From positions 5,894,231-5,958,230 of the forward strand of contig CAXIPT010000006.1 of NCBI GenBank assembly GCA_964030475.1: DNA of 64,000 nt, given 5' to 3'. Source of the DNA: Tethya wilhelma (Eukaryota; Porifera; Demospongiae; Tethyida; Tethyidae). Numbering within the stretch: the first letter of the stretch is position 1; each line of letters opens with the position of its first letter. Shown here piece after piece: positions 1 to 9,460 of this stretch. Position numbers and translations under genes: made by a program. The notes below the pieces were generated by a model. The model made no database searches and was not told where the DNA came from. It saw only the letters and a program-made list of their open reading frames with translations.

Positions 1-43
1 ATACCATGTTGACACGTGGTCCCACCCACGTCTGAGAACAAAC

Positions 44-452
44 CTTCAAGGCAAACTCCAGGAGGTAGATGCCAAGGAAAATGTTATCAGTGGCCGTAAA
101 GAACAGGGGTATCCTCTCACTCAATGAGGTGGTTTCCATGGCGATGGTGACAGCATTCAAGAAAATGGCCCCCATTATTATAGCATTGAAGAGAAAACTC
201 TGAAATACATAAAACAAAAGTTAAGTGAAGCACTTGTTGCAGAAATGAAGACTCAACTGCAACTATCTTGCAAGCCACTGCATGGCACAAAGCATCTCTC
301 CTCTGTCTGTGGCTGTCTTCAGAGCTGGAGAAATAAAATTTCAGTAAATACACACAAATTTGAAGAAAATTAGCCGTACCTTGAAGACATGATGGCCATA
401 ATGAAACTGAAAGTCGAACCGACAGTGACAGTGATGACAGCTGTTCAAACAA
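44..452 (-). CDS. CatSper-like voltage-gated cation channel, S1-S2 exon, copy 1 (partial)
   Basis: One 156-base exon (199 down to 44) lies between an AG acceptor and a GT donor and encodes two hydrophobic segments: a first helix around FNAIIMGAIFLNAVTIAMET and a second containing DNIFLGIYLLEFALK. The acidic residues in the second segment fit S2 of six-transmembrane voltage-gated channels, and the overall look is closest to CatSper subunits of the sperm flagellum. A short upstream exon ends at 380 with residues FHYGHHVFK in the matching phase; I could not place its start codon. The rest of the gene continues left of the window. A second, nearly identical copy lies 1056 bases downstream. The CatSper assignment rests on one exon pair, so another Ca/Na-channel-like family is possible. 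Confidence 0.5.
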
Positions 453-456
453 AATT

Positions 457-469
457 CAGCGCGGGAAAA
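457..469. promoter_or_regulatory. E2F-like motif between CatSper-like exon and mL41 (copy 1)
   Basis: GCGCGGGAAAA (TTTTCCCGCGC on the other strand) matches the E2F/DP core and lies in the short gap between two divergent genes. The same motif is present at 1508-1518 in the second copy. Functional use is inferred only. Confidence 0.35.
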
Positions 470-538
470 TTGGCAAGGAATCGTCGTTTTAGATTTAGAA
501 ATGCAAGCTAGGGTGACGACCGTTACCTACAATGCAAC

Positions 539-687
539 ATGGTGAGTTTCTTCAAGCTCTGTGAAATGTGCAAAGCTCCTCTTTATCTCGTTCCTACAGG
601 TGGTGCTTGGCATATTCCGTGGCTTTGTACTCGGTGCTAGGAGAGGAGTAATGACCTCCAAAAGAGGGACCAGTCAGTTTTATAAAG
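539..687 (+). pseudogene. Truncated extra copy of mL41 5' end (exons 1-2 only)
   Basis: The ATG at 539-541 directly precedes a GTGAGT donor, and exon 2 (600-687) encodes the same residues as the intact mL41 exon 2. Exons 3 and 4 are missing: after the GT microsatellite and a single N at about 832 the sequence changes to unrelated intron-like DNA. The break at an N inside a microsatellite makes an assembly artefact (second haplotype contig) at least as likely as a real partial duplication. Confidence 0.6.
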
Positions 688-730
688 GTGAATTCTAAAC
701 ATCTGAACCTGACCACAAGTCCTTTGATGA

Positions 731-737
<7 letters not shown>

Positions 738-821
<84 letters not shown>

Positions 822-832
822 NTCCAATAGCC
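738..832. repeat. (GT)n microsatellite ending in an assembly N
   Basis: About 94 bases of pure GT repeat followed by one N. It marks the point where the first CatSper/mL41 copy stops. The long His-Thr or Cys-Val frames through it are not genes. Confidence 0.95.
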
Positions 833-1099
833 CAGCGGCTCTGCATACACCTGGGAGGTGCATGCATAGAACAGAGTGAAGTAATTGCAACTGGTTTCAA
901 TGCCAATCATGTAACTTGGTTACTTTTGAAACAGAACAGCTGTTCTATTTAATACTGCCTTGCAGTGCATTGCATGCTAATGACAACCCAACTGCTGGCA
1001 TTAAAGTTCTTCTATACACTGCAACTGCCACTCAATCAGCTGCAGTATGCCTGGTTATACCATGTTGACACGTGGTCCCACCCACGTCTGAGTACAAAC

Positions 1100-1497
1100 C
1101 TTCAAGGCAAATTCCAGGAGGTAGATGCCGAGGAAGATGTTATCAGTGGCCGTAAAGAACAGGGGTATCCTCTCACTCAATGAGGTGGTTTCCATGGCGA
1201 TGGTGACAGCATTCAAGAAAATGGCCCCCATTATTATAACATTGAAGAGAAAACTCTGAAATACATAGAACAAAAGTTCAAGTGAAGCACTTGTTCCATA
1301 AATGAAGACTCAACTGCAACTATCTTGCAAGCCAGTGCATGGCACAAAGCATCTCTTCTCTGTCTGTGGCTGTCTTCAGAGCTGGAGAAATAAAATTTGA
1401 GTAAATACACATAAATTTGAAGGGGACTAGCCGTACCTTGAAGACATGATGGCCATGATGAAACTGAAAGTCGAACCGACAGATGACAGCTGTTCAA
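1100..1497 (-). CDS. CatSper-like voltage-gated cation channel, S1-S2 exon, copy 2 (partial)
   Basis: The exon 1255-1100 is the same length (156 bases) and nearly the same sequence as copy 1, with an Ala-to-Val change in the first helix. The upstream exon ends at 1437 at a GTACGG donor. It encodes S1 and S2 of a voltage-gated channel; the downstream channel exons are not between 1100 and the first copy. It is transcribed away from mL41, whose start codon is about 150 bases off, so the two genes probably share a promoter. Confidence 0.5.
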
Positions 1498-1583
1498 ACA
1501 AAATTCAGCGCGGGAAAATTGGTAAGGAATCGTCGTTTCAAAATGCCGGCTAGAGTGACGACCGTTACCAAATACAAAGCAAC

Positions 1584-1773
1584 ATGGTGAGTTTCTTCAA
1601 GCTCTGTGATCTGTGCAAGCCTCTTATCTCGTTCCTACAGGTGGTGCTCGGCATATTCCGTGGCTTTGTACTCGGTGCAAGGAGAGGAGTGATGACCTCC
1701 AAGAGAGGGACCAGTCAGTTTTATAAAGGTGAATTCTAAACATCTGAACATGACCACATGTAAGTCCTTTGAA

Positions 1774-1826
<53 letters not shown>

Positions 1827-2130
1827 GTCGAGGTGCTAGAGGCGCTGGAAGACACACAAGAAAAGGTGGTTTTATTGTCAATCCCTACAAGATACCAGAA
1901 ATTGTCGTTCCCAATCTAGAAGGATTTGACGTACGTTGCTAACAATATGCTTTTTGTTCACAATTATTTAGTAAGATGCTACACTTTATATCTGATTGTA
2001 GCTAAAACCTTACGTGACCTTCAGAGCTCCATATGTGGCAGGCAAGCCAATCACAGCTCAAGATATCCTCGATGTGGTCCAGCCTCTCAGTGAACCAACA
2101 AACAATGATAAAGACACTGAAAACAGTTAG
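1584..2130 (+). CDS. MRPL41: Mitochondrial large ribosomal subunit protein mL41
   Basis: Four coding exons: 1584-1586 (the ATG alone), 1641-1728, 1827-1930 and 2002-2130, total 324 bases, 107 residues. The protein begins MVVLGIFRGFVLGARRG and contains the family signatures TSKRG, GRGARGAG and PEIVVPNLEGFDLKPYV, then a short acidic tail. mL41 is a metazoan-type protein of the mitochondrial large subunit. Human mL41 is about 137 residues, so this one lacks part of the C-terminal tail. The first coding exon consisting only of ATG is unusual; an upstream ATG in another frame (about 1544) runs into a stop after splicing, which supports the ATG at 1584. Introns hold a GT microsatellite. Confidence 0.88.
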
Positions 2131-2404
2131 CGAATCCACCTTTGTGTTTATTGGTGCTAATACTAAAACAATCATCACTGTAAAACTCATGATTTCCCCC
2201 ACTGAAAGCACTGTTGCATGCATTTGTTCCAGTTTATATGCTTATCCCATTGCAGAGCAGTAGGTGAATTAGCTTTATCAATTTAATTATTTTGAGAGTC
2301 AGAAACGAAATGAAATCAAATGTAGTCTATCATTAATTTATTGAAACTGAAATGCAAAAATAAAACACTGATTGTTCAAGTGTTGATTTATGATTTCTGT
2401 TCAA

Positions 2405-2592
2405 TCAGCAATCTCTGACTTCAATGATGAGGGGAGAAACAAACTCTGAGTGCCTAATGCCAAGAGAAAACTTGGGAGCTGTTGGTTTGTTGACGTACAC
2501 CTTATCAGGACTGTAGGCACCAGGGCCTGGGATCTTGGTTGAATCTAATAGGGGGTTGGTACAGCAATATATTATTATTCAGCAATTTCCTA

Positions 2593-2626
<34 letters not shown>

Positions 2627-3801
2627 CTACACTCAGTGACACAGACACATCCAGCATTCACCTCCAGGCATGTAGCTCCTTCCAAGCATGGAATAAGCTG
2701 GTGACTTTCTTGTGAAGAGGTCTGGTCTCACTGCGTTGTAGCGTCCTGGACCAGGTGTCTTGGCAAGGTCCTCAGAGAAGCTGCCAGTGTAAGCTCTAGC
2801 AGCCATGGAGTAGGATGAGGAGGAGGCCTTGTTGGGAACCTTACTGCCCAGCAGACTTGGGAGGGTGTAAGAGTTAGGAGATGGAGTGTTGTCCCCTGGT
2901 GAAGAGTAATTAATACAGACAAACATCAAGTAACCAGTATTTTAATCAACAACAAAAAAATCATCTCTCACTCTTCCTGTATCTTGTTCTTGCACCCATG
3001 GAATAGGCAGGAGCATGTTTCTCTCCTTGAGGATGGACCTTCTCGGGGTAGTAGGCTCCAGGTGAGGGAGTCTTGAACGTATCTGAGAGACAAATGATTA
3101 TGAAACTGACAATCAAACCTTATTGAAGAGAATGGACCAACTCACTTGGGTCCTTGGCCCTTCCCAGGATAGAGTAGGATGGTGTGCCATCATTGCCAAA
3201 CCTTGTGATGGAAGATTGGACGAAATATCCTGGTCCTGGGCTGCAATCGCTCCTGAACACTGCATGCAACAACACAAACAGAGGTTGGCACAAAGTGACA
3301 TGGTGTAAATTGGTGGCCAAGGTTACAAGAATGTTGACACAAAGACAAAGGTACTAATTATAGCAAATTATTTTCATCACTGCAAAACATGAACGAAAGT
3401 GAACTATTAGCAACTTTATCCACAATTCACTGCGACTAGCCTTGAAGCTTCTCTTACATTTTTATTATTGACAATCAGTTAGGGGGTGGGGGAATCAAGA
3501 CCTTGTATTATACATTTCTGTCAAAAAGTTTGTCTAGTTAAAAAAGAATGATTGCACAGCTGACTCACTGGAATTGTCCAATCTCTTTCCAAAAGAGAAG
3601 GCTGGCATGATTCTCCTTGTTGGGTCATGACCCTGGTAGCCAACACCAGCTGGAAGCTTGTACCTTCCTGGACCAGGACCTGTAAGGGTTTTAATGGAGA
3701 ACAGTCATTCATATATGTCTGACAGTGGAACTTGATTAGCCTCCTGATCATAAGGTTTCAGTACCTCTTTCCCTGGCGGCAATAACCGGTCTCTCCGTCA
3801 T
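2405..3801 (-). CDS. ODF3: Outer dense fibre protein 3 / CIMAP1 family (SHIPPO repeats)
   Basis: Six exons on the minus strand: 3801-3765, 3679-3569, 3259-3146, 3082-2972, 2895-2662 and 2544-2405; 747 bases, 248 residues, close to the about 254 of human ODF3. The protein is built of Pro-Gly-Pro repeats: GPGPGRYKLP, CSPGPGYFV, TPSPGAYYP, TPSPNSYTLP, TPGPGRYNAV and IPGPGAYSP, each followed by a basic Tyr/Phe-Ser-Met/Leu-Gly stretch, the SHIPPO pattern. Family members bind the outer surface or lumen of axonemal microtubules, mainly in sperm tails. It starts with MTERPVIAARERG. An X-box-like element lies 127 bases upstream of the ATG. Confidence 0.88.
2599..2624. repeat. (TA)n microsatellite in ODF3 last intron
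   Basis: Short AT dinucleotide run between the last two ODF3 exons. Confidence 0.8.
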
Positions 3802-3927
3802 TTCCTTCTGTGGCATTTCGACTATCCACTGCAACTTACACTTTTGTTGGACAACTTGAAGTGAGCTGTCTTCTTCGTCTCCACCTAGTACCTTGCTAGC
3901 TGGATGCAGTGCGATAACTTGCCACAA

Positions 3928-3941
3928 GTTGCCCCAGCAAC
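3928..3941. promoter_or_regulatory. X-box-like RFX site upstream of ODF3
   Basis: GTTGCCCCAGCAAC has both arms of the RFX X-box (GTTGCC and AGCAAC) with CC instead of AT between them. It is 127 bases upstream of the ODF3 start codon, the position typical for ciliary X-boxes. The centre mismatch lowers confidence. Confidence 0.5.
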
Positions 3942-3973
3942 GACTTACCCTTCGTAACGTCAGATGTTTTTTT

Positions 3974-4065
3974 ACGCATGCGCGCGCAATATCTTGTCCG
4001 CACGTGACGCCTGAGCTTGCGCCGCGCCCGCGCTAATAAGGCTCCGCGATCCGCCCGACTATAAA
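3974..4065 (+). promoter_or_regulatory. GC-rich promoter with NRF1-like palindrome and TATA box
   Basis: ACGCATGCGCGC at 3974-3985 resembles the NRF1 palindrome, a GC-rich stretch follows, and TATAAA is at 4060-4065. The expected plus-strand transcription start is near 4090, feeding the reading frame at 4212-4840. Confidence 0.45.
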
Positions 4066-4211
4066 CTATCTATGGTGCAACTGACCACTGTCTCTGTAAC
4101 TTTTGCTACTGCAATTTACTAATATTAACATAGTGTATCATATAGAGTGTACTTTTTTTTTCCTTTTCGCTTTTCCTTCCATTTTTGCTTCTACACACAT
4201 AAATTGATTTT

Positions 4212-4840
4212 GAATTCTTCCTCTAAATCTGACCATACACTGTATTGCTGAGAAGTCCAGCAAGGTCAGTGGTTCATCAAGATCTAGTCTTTCTACTGCT
4301 GCTGCTACTGTTGATGATACAACTTTCTGTTGTGGTTCTACTACTCATAAGTCTTTTTCCGAAGCAGTTCGTGAAGGGTCTCCAAGTTCTGATGTTAGCC
4401 TGTCCTCTAGTGCTAGCTCATGCTCTACTGAAATTGACTGTGCTGTTGATAGTGAGGGTACTCAAGTTGCTAAACGTACTAGGAGCAATGATAAGGTTCT
4501 CAACTCAGTTAAACCATTGAATAACCTAGTGCTACATCTTCCTAGTGATCTTCATGATGTTACCCAACACCATATTGATTTTGTCCGGTGTGAGACGATT
4601 GACTCAGCTGTAGTTGGCAAAGATTGTATGCAAAAGCAATGGTCACAGTTAATTAAGCCAAGTACACGAGTGAAGATTATGTTTAAGGGTGCTGTTACTT
4701 CTGGGGTTATTGTGAACACCTATTTTGTCTCCAAGCCTGCTTCTAACTACTTGTACTTTTATGCTACGGCTAAAACTGATGTCAAGATTTCTGGTTCTAG
4801 TGAAACTCAAGTGTTTCAATTTAGAGACTTATTGTTGTAA
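4212..4840 (+). CDS. Unrecognised open frame, Ser/Thr-rich then globular
   Basis: One frame stays open from about 4212 to the TAA at 4838-4840. The first 100 codons are Ser/Thr rich with the basic patch AKRTRSND; the last 100 (from LHLPSDLHDVTQHHIDFVRC to FQFRDLLL) look like a folded domain. No ATG opens this frame upstream: the first in-frame ATG is at about 4627, so a 5' exon is needed or this is a decayed element. A possible one is ATG 4072 spliced at GTAACT, but the TATA box at 4060 would put transcription start downstream of it. Codons are T-rich (TCT, ACT, GTT), unlike HYOU1. It could be a mobile-element relic. I do not recognise the family. Confidence 0.35.
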
Positions 4841-5890
4841 TCTTAACTTGTTGTTTCTGTGTTCCCTTGTGTGTTATATTAATTGTCAAGTATTATGTTT
4901 TGTGTTTCGTTTTGTACTATCCCCCTCCCCCTCTGCACCTCCTGTTGGTGTGTTTTATGACAATTACAATATAAAACAAATTCTCACCAGAAAAAGTAAA
5001 AACCTAATCTAGCAATTGCATGGCCTACTTACTCAGCATTCCCCATGCTTGATGGGCTGAGCACTAGCTATGGGATGAGTCCCAAAGAAGGTTCATCACG
5101 TTTTCGGTAGTTCTATATCAGTACGCGGACTACACCCACCAGAGAAGTGTCATAGATCTAGTGAGAATGCTTGAGTTTTATTGTTGCTTAAATGTTGCTT
5201 GTTGTTGAGTATAAACATTACGTACTGCCAATTTATCAGATTCTGAATTGATGGGGGAAATTACACTAATATAGTCTAGGATCTACCATATTGATGAGAA
5301 CCCATTAGACTGAGTCCATCTGATACAAAAGTTGGAACATATCTATTTAAAGCAGTTAAAGTAGCAGAAATGATGGTGCCATTAGTTTTATCAGTAGGAG
5401 GACCCAACGTGCTTAGACAATAATAACATGTGCCACCCAAAATGACCATGCATTATTAACTTGCAGACAATAACATGAATGAACAGTATCAACAGCAGCA
5501 CAGATGGCCGGATCATGGCATTTTAGAACTTATACCATTGCAGGTAGCACTCCCAGTAAAGTTTAGATACCCCTCCACCAGATTGAACAATCTCAGGAGC
5601 CTTATCTATAACCTGCAGTTATGTTAAGGGCAAAATCTTATAACAATCTTAGTTTTCAAATTCAAACATATTCTATTATGAACATTTTGAAAGTTGGTAT
5701 ATATTGGCATTTCACGGTGGATCCAAGCAAAGTTTTCCACATGCCAAATGGCAATGCAATAAAAACACGTAAATCCACCACTATCTGTAATACCCCTTAA
5801 TAAGTATATTGCAACAGTGACGATTGTTTTTATAACTATTTACAACATATAATAACACGGCTTTGCCTCAATCGGTTACATTGCAGTGTC
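4841..5890. other. Intergenic region without recognisable gene
   Basis: AT-rich sequence with no reading frame, splice pattern or repeat I can support. A GGTGGATcc / aaATCCACC pair around 5715-5785 is reminiscent of the inverted-repeat element at 30.8 kb but is too degraded to call. Confidence 0.5.
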
Positions 5891-5893
5891 AAG

Positions 5894-5925
5894 ATTGGAT
5901 GACGTAATGCAACCGCTTATATAAG
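5894..5925 (+). promoter_or_regulatory. Compact promoter: inverted CCAAT, bZIP/CRE site, TATA box
   Basis: ATTGG (5894-5898), TGACGTAA (5900-5907) and TATATAAG (5918-5925) lie in order within 32 bases just upstream of the pore-forming protein gene. The TATA position predicts a start near 5945-5950, so the ATG at 5944 is probably not in the mRNA and translation likely begins at 6030. The CCAAT/CRE pair suggests inducible expression through ATF/CREB-type factors (inference). Confidence 0.6.
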
Positions 5926-6029
5926 GACTGAAATACGTAGATTATGTTACAAACAGCAAGACTTCACGGTGTCCATCGCAGTGAAGGTTCATTCGTTGAA
6001 AGAACATTAATTACAGCCCCTGCAGCCAA

Positions 6030-7044
6030 GATGAGCATCACGCAAATCGTCAAAGGTGTGGATACAAAATATTTCACGTCCAATGTAGCAGTGGGAAGCA
6101 ATGGAGGTGGTCCTTTCACATTTGGTACCTTTGACTTTTCTAAGTCCCAATCTAGCAACATAGACATCGTACGGTCGTTGAAGTTTTGGCATAGTGATCA
6201 GTGGGGCCTTGTTGCTATTGAGGTTGAACTTTCTTCTGGAGCTAATGCTAAATTTGGACAACCTAAATTGGGTAAATCAACTGATCGATTCTATTTTGAT
6301 TTTGTCAATCACGAAAAGATAACCTCACTCAAAATATGGAGCTTCAACTTTCAAAAAGGTCGTACTGGTCGAATAGAGATGACTACAACAATAAAGAAGC
6401 TTGTTGTTGAAGTTCCAGCACAAGGTGACCCTTATGAACCAGATGTAGGTTCGGGTATACTGTTCGGAGTGTTTGGACATTCTGGTTGGAACATCGATTG
6501 CCTTGGGTTTGCTCTGCTGCGAAGCATTGATAGAGCAGTACTAACCAAGATACAGTATCCAAATCTGAATGAATACCACACGGATCTTGATCCTAGATCC
6601 ATCAAAGAGGTGACATACAATAACTCAAAGGGGAAAGTTGAACAAACCTTCACACTGTCAGGCAGGGCATCAATTGAAGAGTCGGAAGAGTGGTCTGTGT
6701 CGAATACTTTGGAAGCATCTCTGTCGGTTACAGCTACTGTTGAGGCAAGCATTCCTCTGATTGGATCTGCAAGTGCTTCAAGTACTGCTGCTCTCACTAA
6801 GAGTGTCACTGGGACGTACCAGCAGACTACTACTAAAACAAGAGAAGAATCATTTGAATTTCCCATTAAAGTTCCACCTAGCAGTATCATTACTGCTAAA
6901 GTCATTTTTTATGAAGGTGTCATCAATCTCAAGTACAAAGGTACACGTATTTACAAGCTTGATTCTGGAGTGGAGTTTAAATATGCTGTATCTGGAGTGT
7001 ACCATGGAATAGCTGCTTCACAGATAAATGTCTCTACAAAATAA
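6030..7044 (+). CDS. Jacalin-lectin / aerolysin-like pore-forming protein (Dln1/Aep1/natterin type)
   Basis: Single exon. The frame opens at 5944 (366 residues), but the TATA box at 5918 favours the ATG at 6030, giving about 337 residues starting MSITQIVKG. Residues 1-135 form a jacalin-like beta-prism with Gly-rich GSNGGGPFTFG and a VEVPAQGDPYEPDVGSG linker; GVFGHSGWNIDCLGFALL closes the lectin part as in fish Dln1/Aep1. Residues from about 160 form an aerolysin-type pore module with a Ser/Thr/Ala-rich amphipathic stretch (SVTATVEASIPLIGSAS) expected to be the membrane hairpin. No signal peptide is seen. Relatives bind glycans and oligomerise into beta-barrel pores, often in innate defence. 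The lack of introns among intron-rich neighbours hints at retroposition or lateral transfer; the promoter is eukaryotic. Confidence 0.82.
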
Positions 7045-7866
7045 AGGGAATTGATGTAACTGAATGGACAATTATGTATCTAACTTAATTTTGTTATGCA
7101 CGGTGTCGTAGCAATTTAGTTAGTCATCATAATATATACTTGTACAGAAACAGTTCATAAGTGTAAATTGAGTAGAAAGTTATAATTTGTAGATTATGAC
7201 CATGCATTTCTTAGGATAGATATAGTTGGTACCTATGTATCCATCTGTAGATTGTTATTAGCTTTAAACTTTTGATCATTAATTAATTAGTGTTGACGTT
7301 AGTAGATCAGGTATTTTGCCTCAACATAGCCAGTACGCGCTTACGCATGCGCACAGACGCTGGGTGCGTCAGATATCTGAACACTGTTAACGTTTCTCAT
7401 CACACCTTTTTAATCTCTGGTTCTGCACAAAACCCTCACAGAGGTTGTGTCCCTTACATCCTCTCTGAACATGAATGTTGTTTTATCTGTGGGTTCAAAT
7501 CTGAGATGTGCCAAGAACTGTTCTGGTTTTAATTCATAAAGTTGTTAGCTAAATCATCAGTTGGTTTTTATTTGTGTGCCTCACTAACGTAATATTATAG
7601 CTATGTTCTATACTCCTAATATTGTACGGCCATACCCCCAGTGGGTCAGTTGCTATTATGAACCTTTGGGTCAATTGGGTGCACGCCCACTTGTCAATCT
7701 TACATGCAGCAAACGGTTCTAGCAGGAACAATGTTACACTAAATGATCATTGAAAGAAGCTCAAAGTGAAATTGACATCTGTCTCTATCTACTGCTGCTT
7801 TTTTGAACCAATCATTTTCACATAATGATAACAACAGTAATAATAATACAGTAGAGACTTTGCTAA
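7045..7866. other. Intergenic region with an NRF1-like palindrome
   Basis: 3' flank of the pore-forming gene, then ACGCATGCGCA at 7343-7353 (NRF1-like). A short plus frame at 7290-7532 overlaps the site but resembles nothing I know, and I do not call it a gene. The rest is AT-rich. Confidence 0.45.
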
Positions 7867-9258
7867 TTAGTAGCAGTTCTTTAAAGCCTGAGCTATTATA
7901 GGAACTATTTCAAAATTATCAGTTGTTTCAGCTCTCTCCCCTATGTGTCCACCAACCACTAACAGCTGTTCCTTCCCATCACAATATACAGGAACTACAA
8001 AACACGCAGCTCTAGCCATTGCCATGTGAGCTACAACACTCCAGGTTCCTAACTCTTTGTTGTACATGCAAATTGCAGCAGTTTTCTCACTCTCTTTGTC
8101 AGCACCACGCCCACCAACAACAAACAGGTCTCCATCTATAGATGCACAGGTAGAGTAGTACATGTCATCAGGAAGATCAGCCAGACGTTTCCACTTTCCA
8201 CCTGACCTTATCAGCTCTGGCAGTGAACATGAGAATACTGAGAGAGATTGCCCTTTGGTGTCATTTCCTCCAAGTATGTAAATGGAATCACGATCATCGT
8301 ACAATGAGACCATATCACCGTCATCACTTTCCTCATCACCATCTGCCTGTGGCCGTAGCCATGGCCTGCTTTTATCAAGATTGTAATAATGTGAATGGAC
8401 ATGAGTCGTGGCTGATGCATATGAAAGTGGATGAGGCAGAGGGGTAGCTCTGGTCCATTGTGGATGCTCAACATCTATATCGAGGACTTCAACAATATCC
8501 AAGTTATCTTTGTGTAGGCCAGTTGATGTACCTCCAGCAACAATCAAATATCTTTCCCGATAAGTGACCGCCGTAGTACGACTACGACATATAGACATTG
8601 GTGGGTATATCTCACGCCATTCTTTTCTTGATCTAAATGGCAAGCACTTAAAGCAAGAGTTAGGAGCTGAAAGAGTAACAAGCTTGTTGGTCCTCCTGTT
8701 GTTAGAGGTCTCCTTTCCACCAATGTAAGTGAGTTGTTCCTCTAACATGACTAAGCTGCCTCCCCACTGTGGACATATTGGTAGAGTGGTCCACTCTTTA
8801 GACGAGATGTCATATGAATACACATGCCCCAATGAGAAGAAGTAAGCCACATTGTTGAAGACAACATATGATCCCCTCTCACTACACAATGGTGCTTTGT
8901 TTTCCATTTTAGGGTCAGATAGAACAAGCTGACAAACTTTACTTGCTAGATCACCCTTTCCTAGCTTCAAGAGAACTTCAATTAGTTTTCGATATGTAGC
9001 TTTGAAGGAAAAGCTATCTTTCCATACTATGAGACATTTCAGCCTCTTCTCTTGCTGGCTTCTCAAATCACGATCAATTTCTTGGATCTGTGCATCAGTT
9101 AGACCAAGGTGGCGAGCAACTAGCTCCCAATTGGTGAGGGAAACAGCAATGTCACTTATGTGCTCTTCAGTGGCCTGCTTGTCGAGAAAACCTTCAGGGA
9201 TCTTGTGATGTGCTTCTAAGTCACTGATAGTGAGTGGTTCGCCGCTCTTTTCAGCCAT
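7867..9258 (-). CDS. Death-domain plus kelch-repeat protein
   Basis: Single-exon gene, 463 residues from MAEKSGEPLTIS (ATG at 9258); a longer start at 9309 is possible but lies in the short promoter. Residues about 30-110 form a death domain (LTNWELVARHLGLTDAQIQ, a conserved Trp and helices ending in SKVCQLV). The remainder has kelch-like blades: VYSYDISSKEWTTLP, YLIVAGG, YILGGND, LFVVGGRG, LLVVGGH, with an acidic insert DGDEESDDGD. Death domains recruit partners in apoptosis or innate signalling and kelch propellers bind proteins, so an adaptor role is likely (inference). It is divergent from HYOU1 with about 200 bases between start codons. I know no named vertebrate orthologue. Confidence 0.8.
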   Translation of the reverse strand: MAEKSGEPLTISDLEAHHKIPEGFLDKQATEEHISDIAVSLTNWELVARHLGLTDAQIQEIDRDLRSQQEKRLKCLIVWKDSFSFKATYRKLIEVLLKLGKGDLASKVCQLVLSDPKMENKAPLCSERGSYVVFNNVAYFFSLGHVYSYDISSKEWTTLPICPQWGGSLVMLEEQLTYIGGKETSNNRRTNKLVTLSAPNSCFKCLPFRSRKEWREIYPPMSICRSRTTAVTYRERYLIVAGGTSTGLHKDNLDIVEVLDIDVEHPQWTRATPLPHPLSYASATTHVHSHYYNLDKSRPWLRPQADGDEESDDGDMVSLYDDRDSIYILGGNDTKGQSLSVFSCSLPELIRSGGKWKRLADLPDDMYYSTCASIDGDLFVVGGRGADKESEKTAAICMYNKELGTWSVVAHMAMARAACFVVPVYCDGKEQLLVVGGHIGERAETTDNFEIVPIIAQALKNCY

Positions 9259-9364
9259 AATTTTTTTGGCAGGATATCTTTGTATCTCGCAGATACGCCC
9301 ACTTGTCACTCTAAATATTGCACATCACGGGGTTTCCCCGCTCTTGTGTCGCTTTACACTTGAC

Positions 9365-9402
9365 CCAATCAGTTTCTTCCACAACCGCAACATCCCACGT
9401 GG
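9365..9402 (+). promoter_or_regulatory. ERSE-like element and CCACGTGG box in HYOU1 promoter
   Basis: CCAAT at 9365-9369, nine bases, then CCACA at 9379-9383 matches the ER stress response element CCAAT-N9-CCACG except for the last base. CCACGTGG follows at 9395-9402 and contains a perfect CCACG half on both strands. It lies about 60-95 bases upstream of the HYOU1 ATG. NF-Y with ATF6/XBP1 is the expected reader. Confidence 0.65.
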
Positions 9403-9460
9403 CACTGAGTACTAAACAGTCCTGATCCACATTCATTTTCATCAATAGTCGTGCGAGGTA

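Noticed and set aside
594..952. His-Thr or Cys-Val repeat frames at CA/GT tracts (also near 1.8, 14.6, 21.0, 24.1, 49.0 and 61.5 kb)
   Set aside because: They are translations of microsatellites or of N runs and carry no gene signal.
6432..6905. 157-codon minus frame inside the pore-forming gene
   Set aside because: Antisense shadow with no domain or promoter.
5944..7044. Bacterial contamination as source of the intronless pore-forming gene
   Set aside because: It lies inside a scaffold with animal genes on both sides and has a eukaryotic TATA/CCAAT promoter; transfer remains possible, contamination is not supported.
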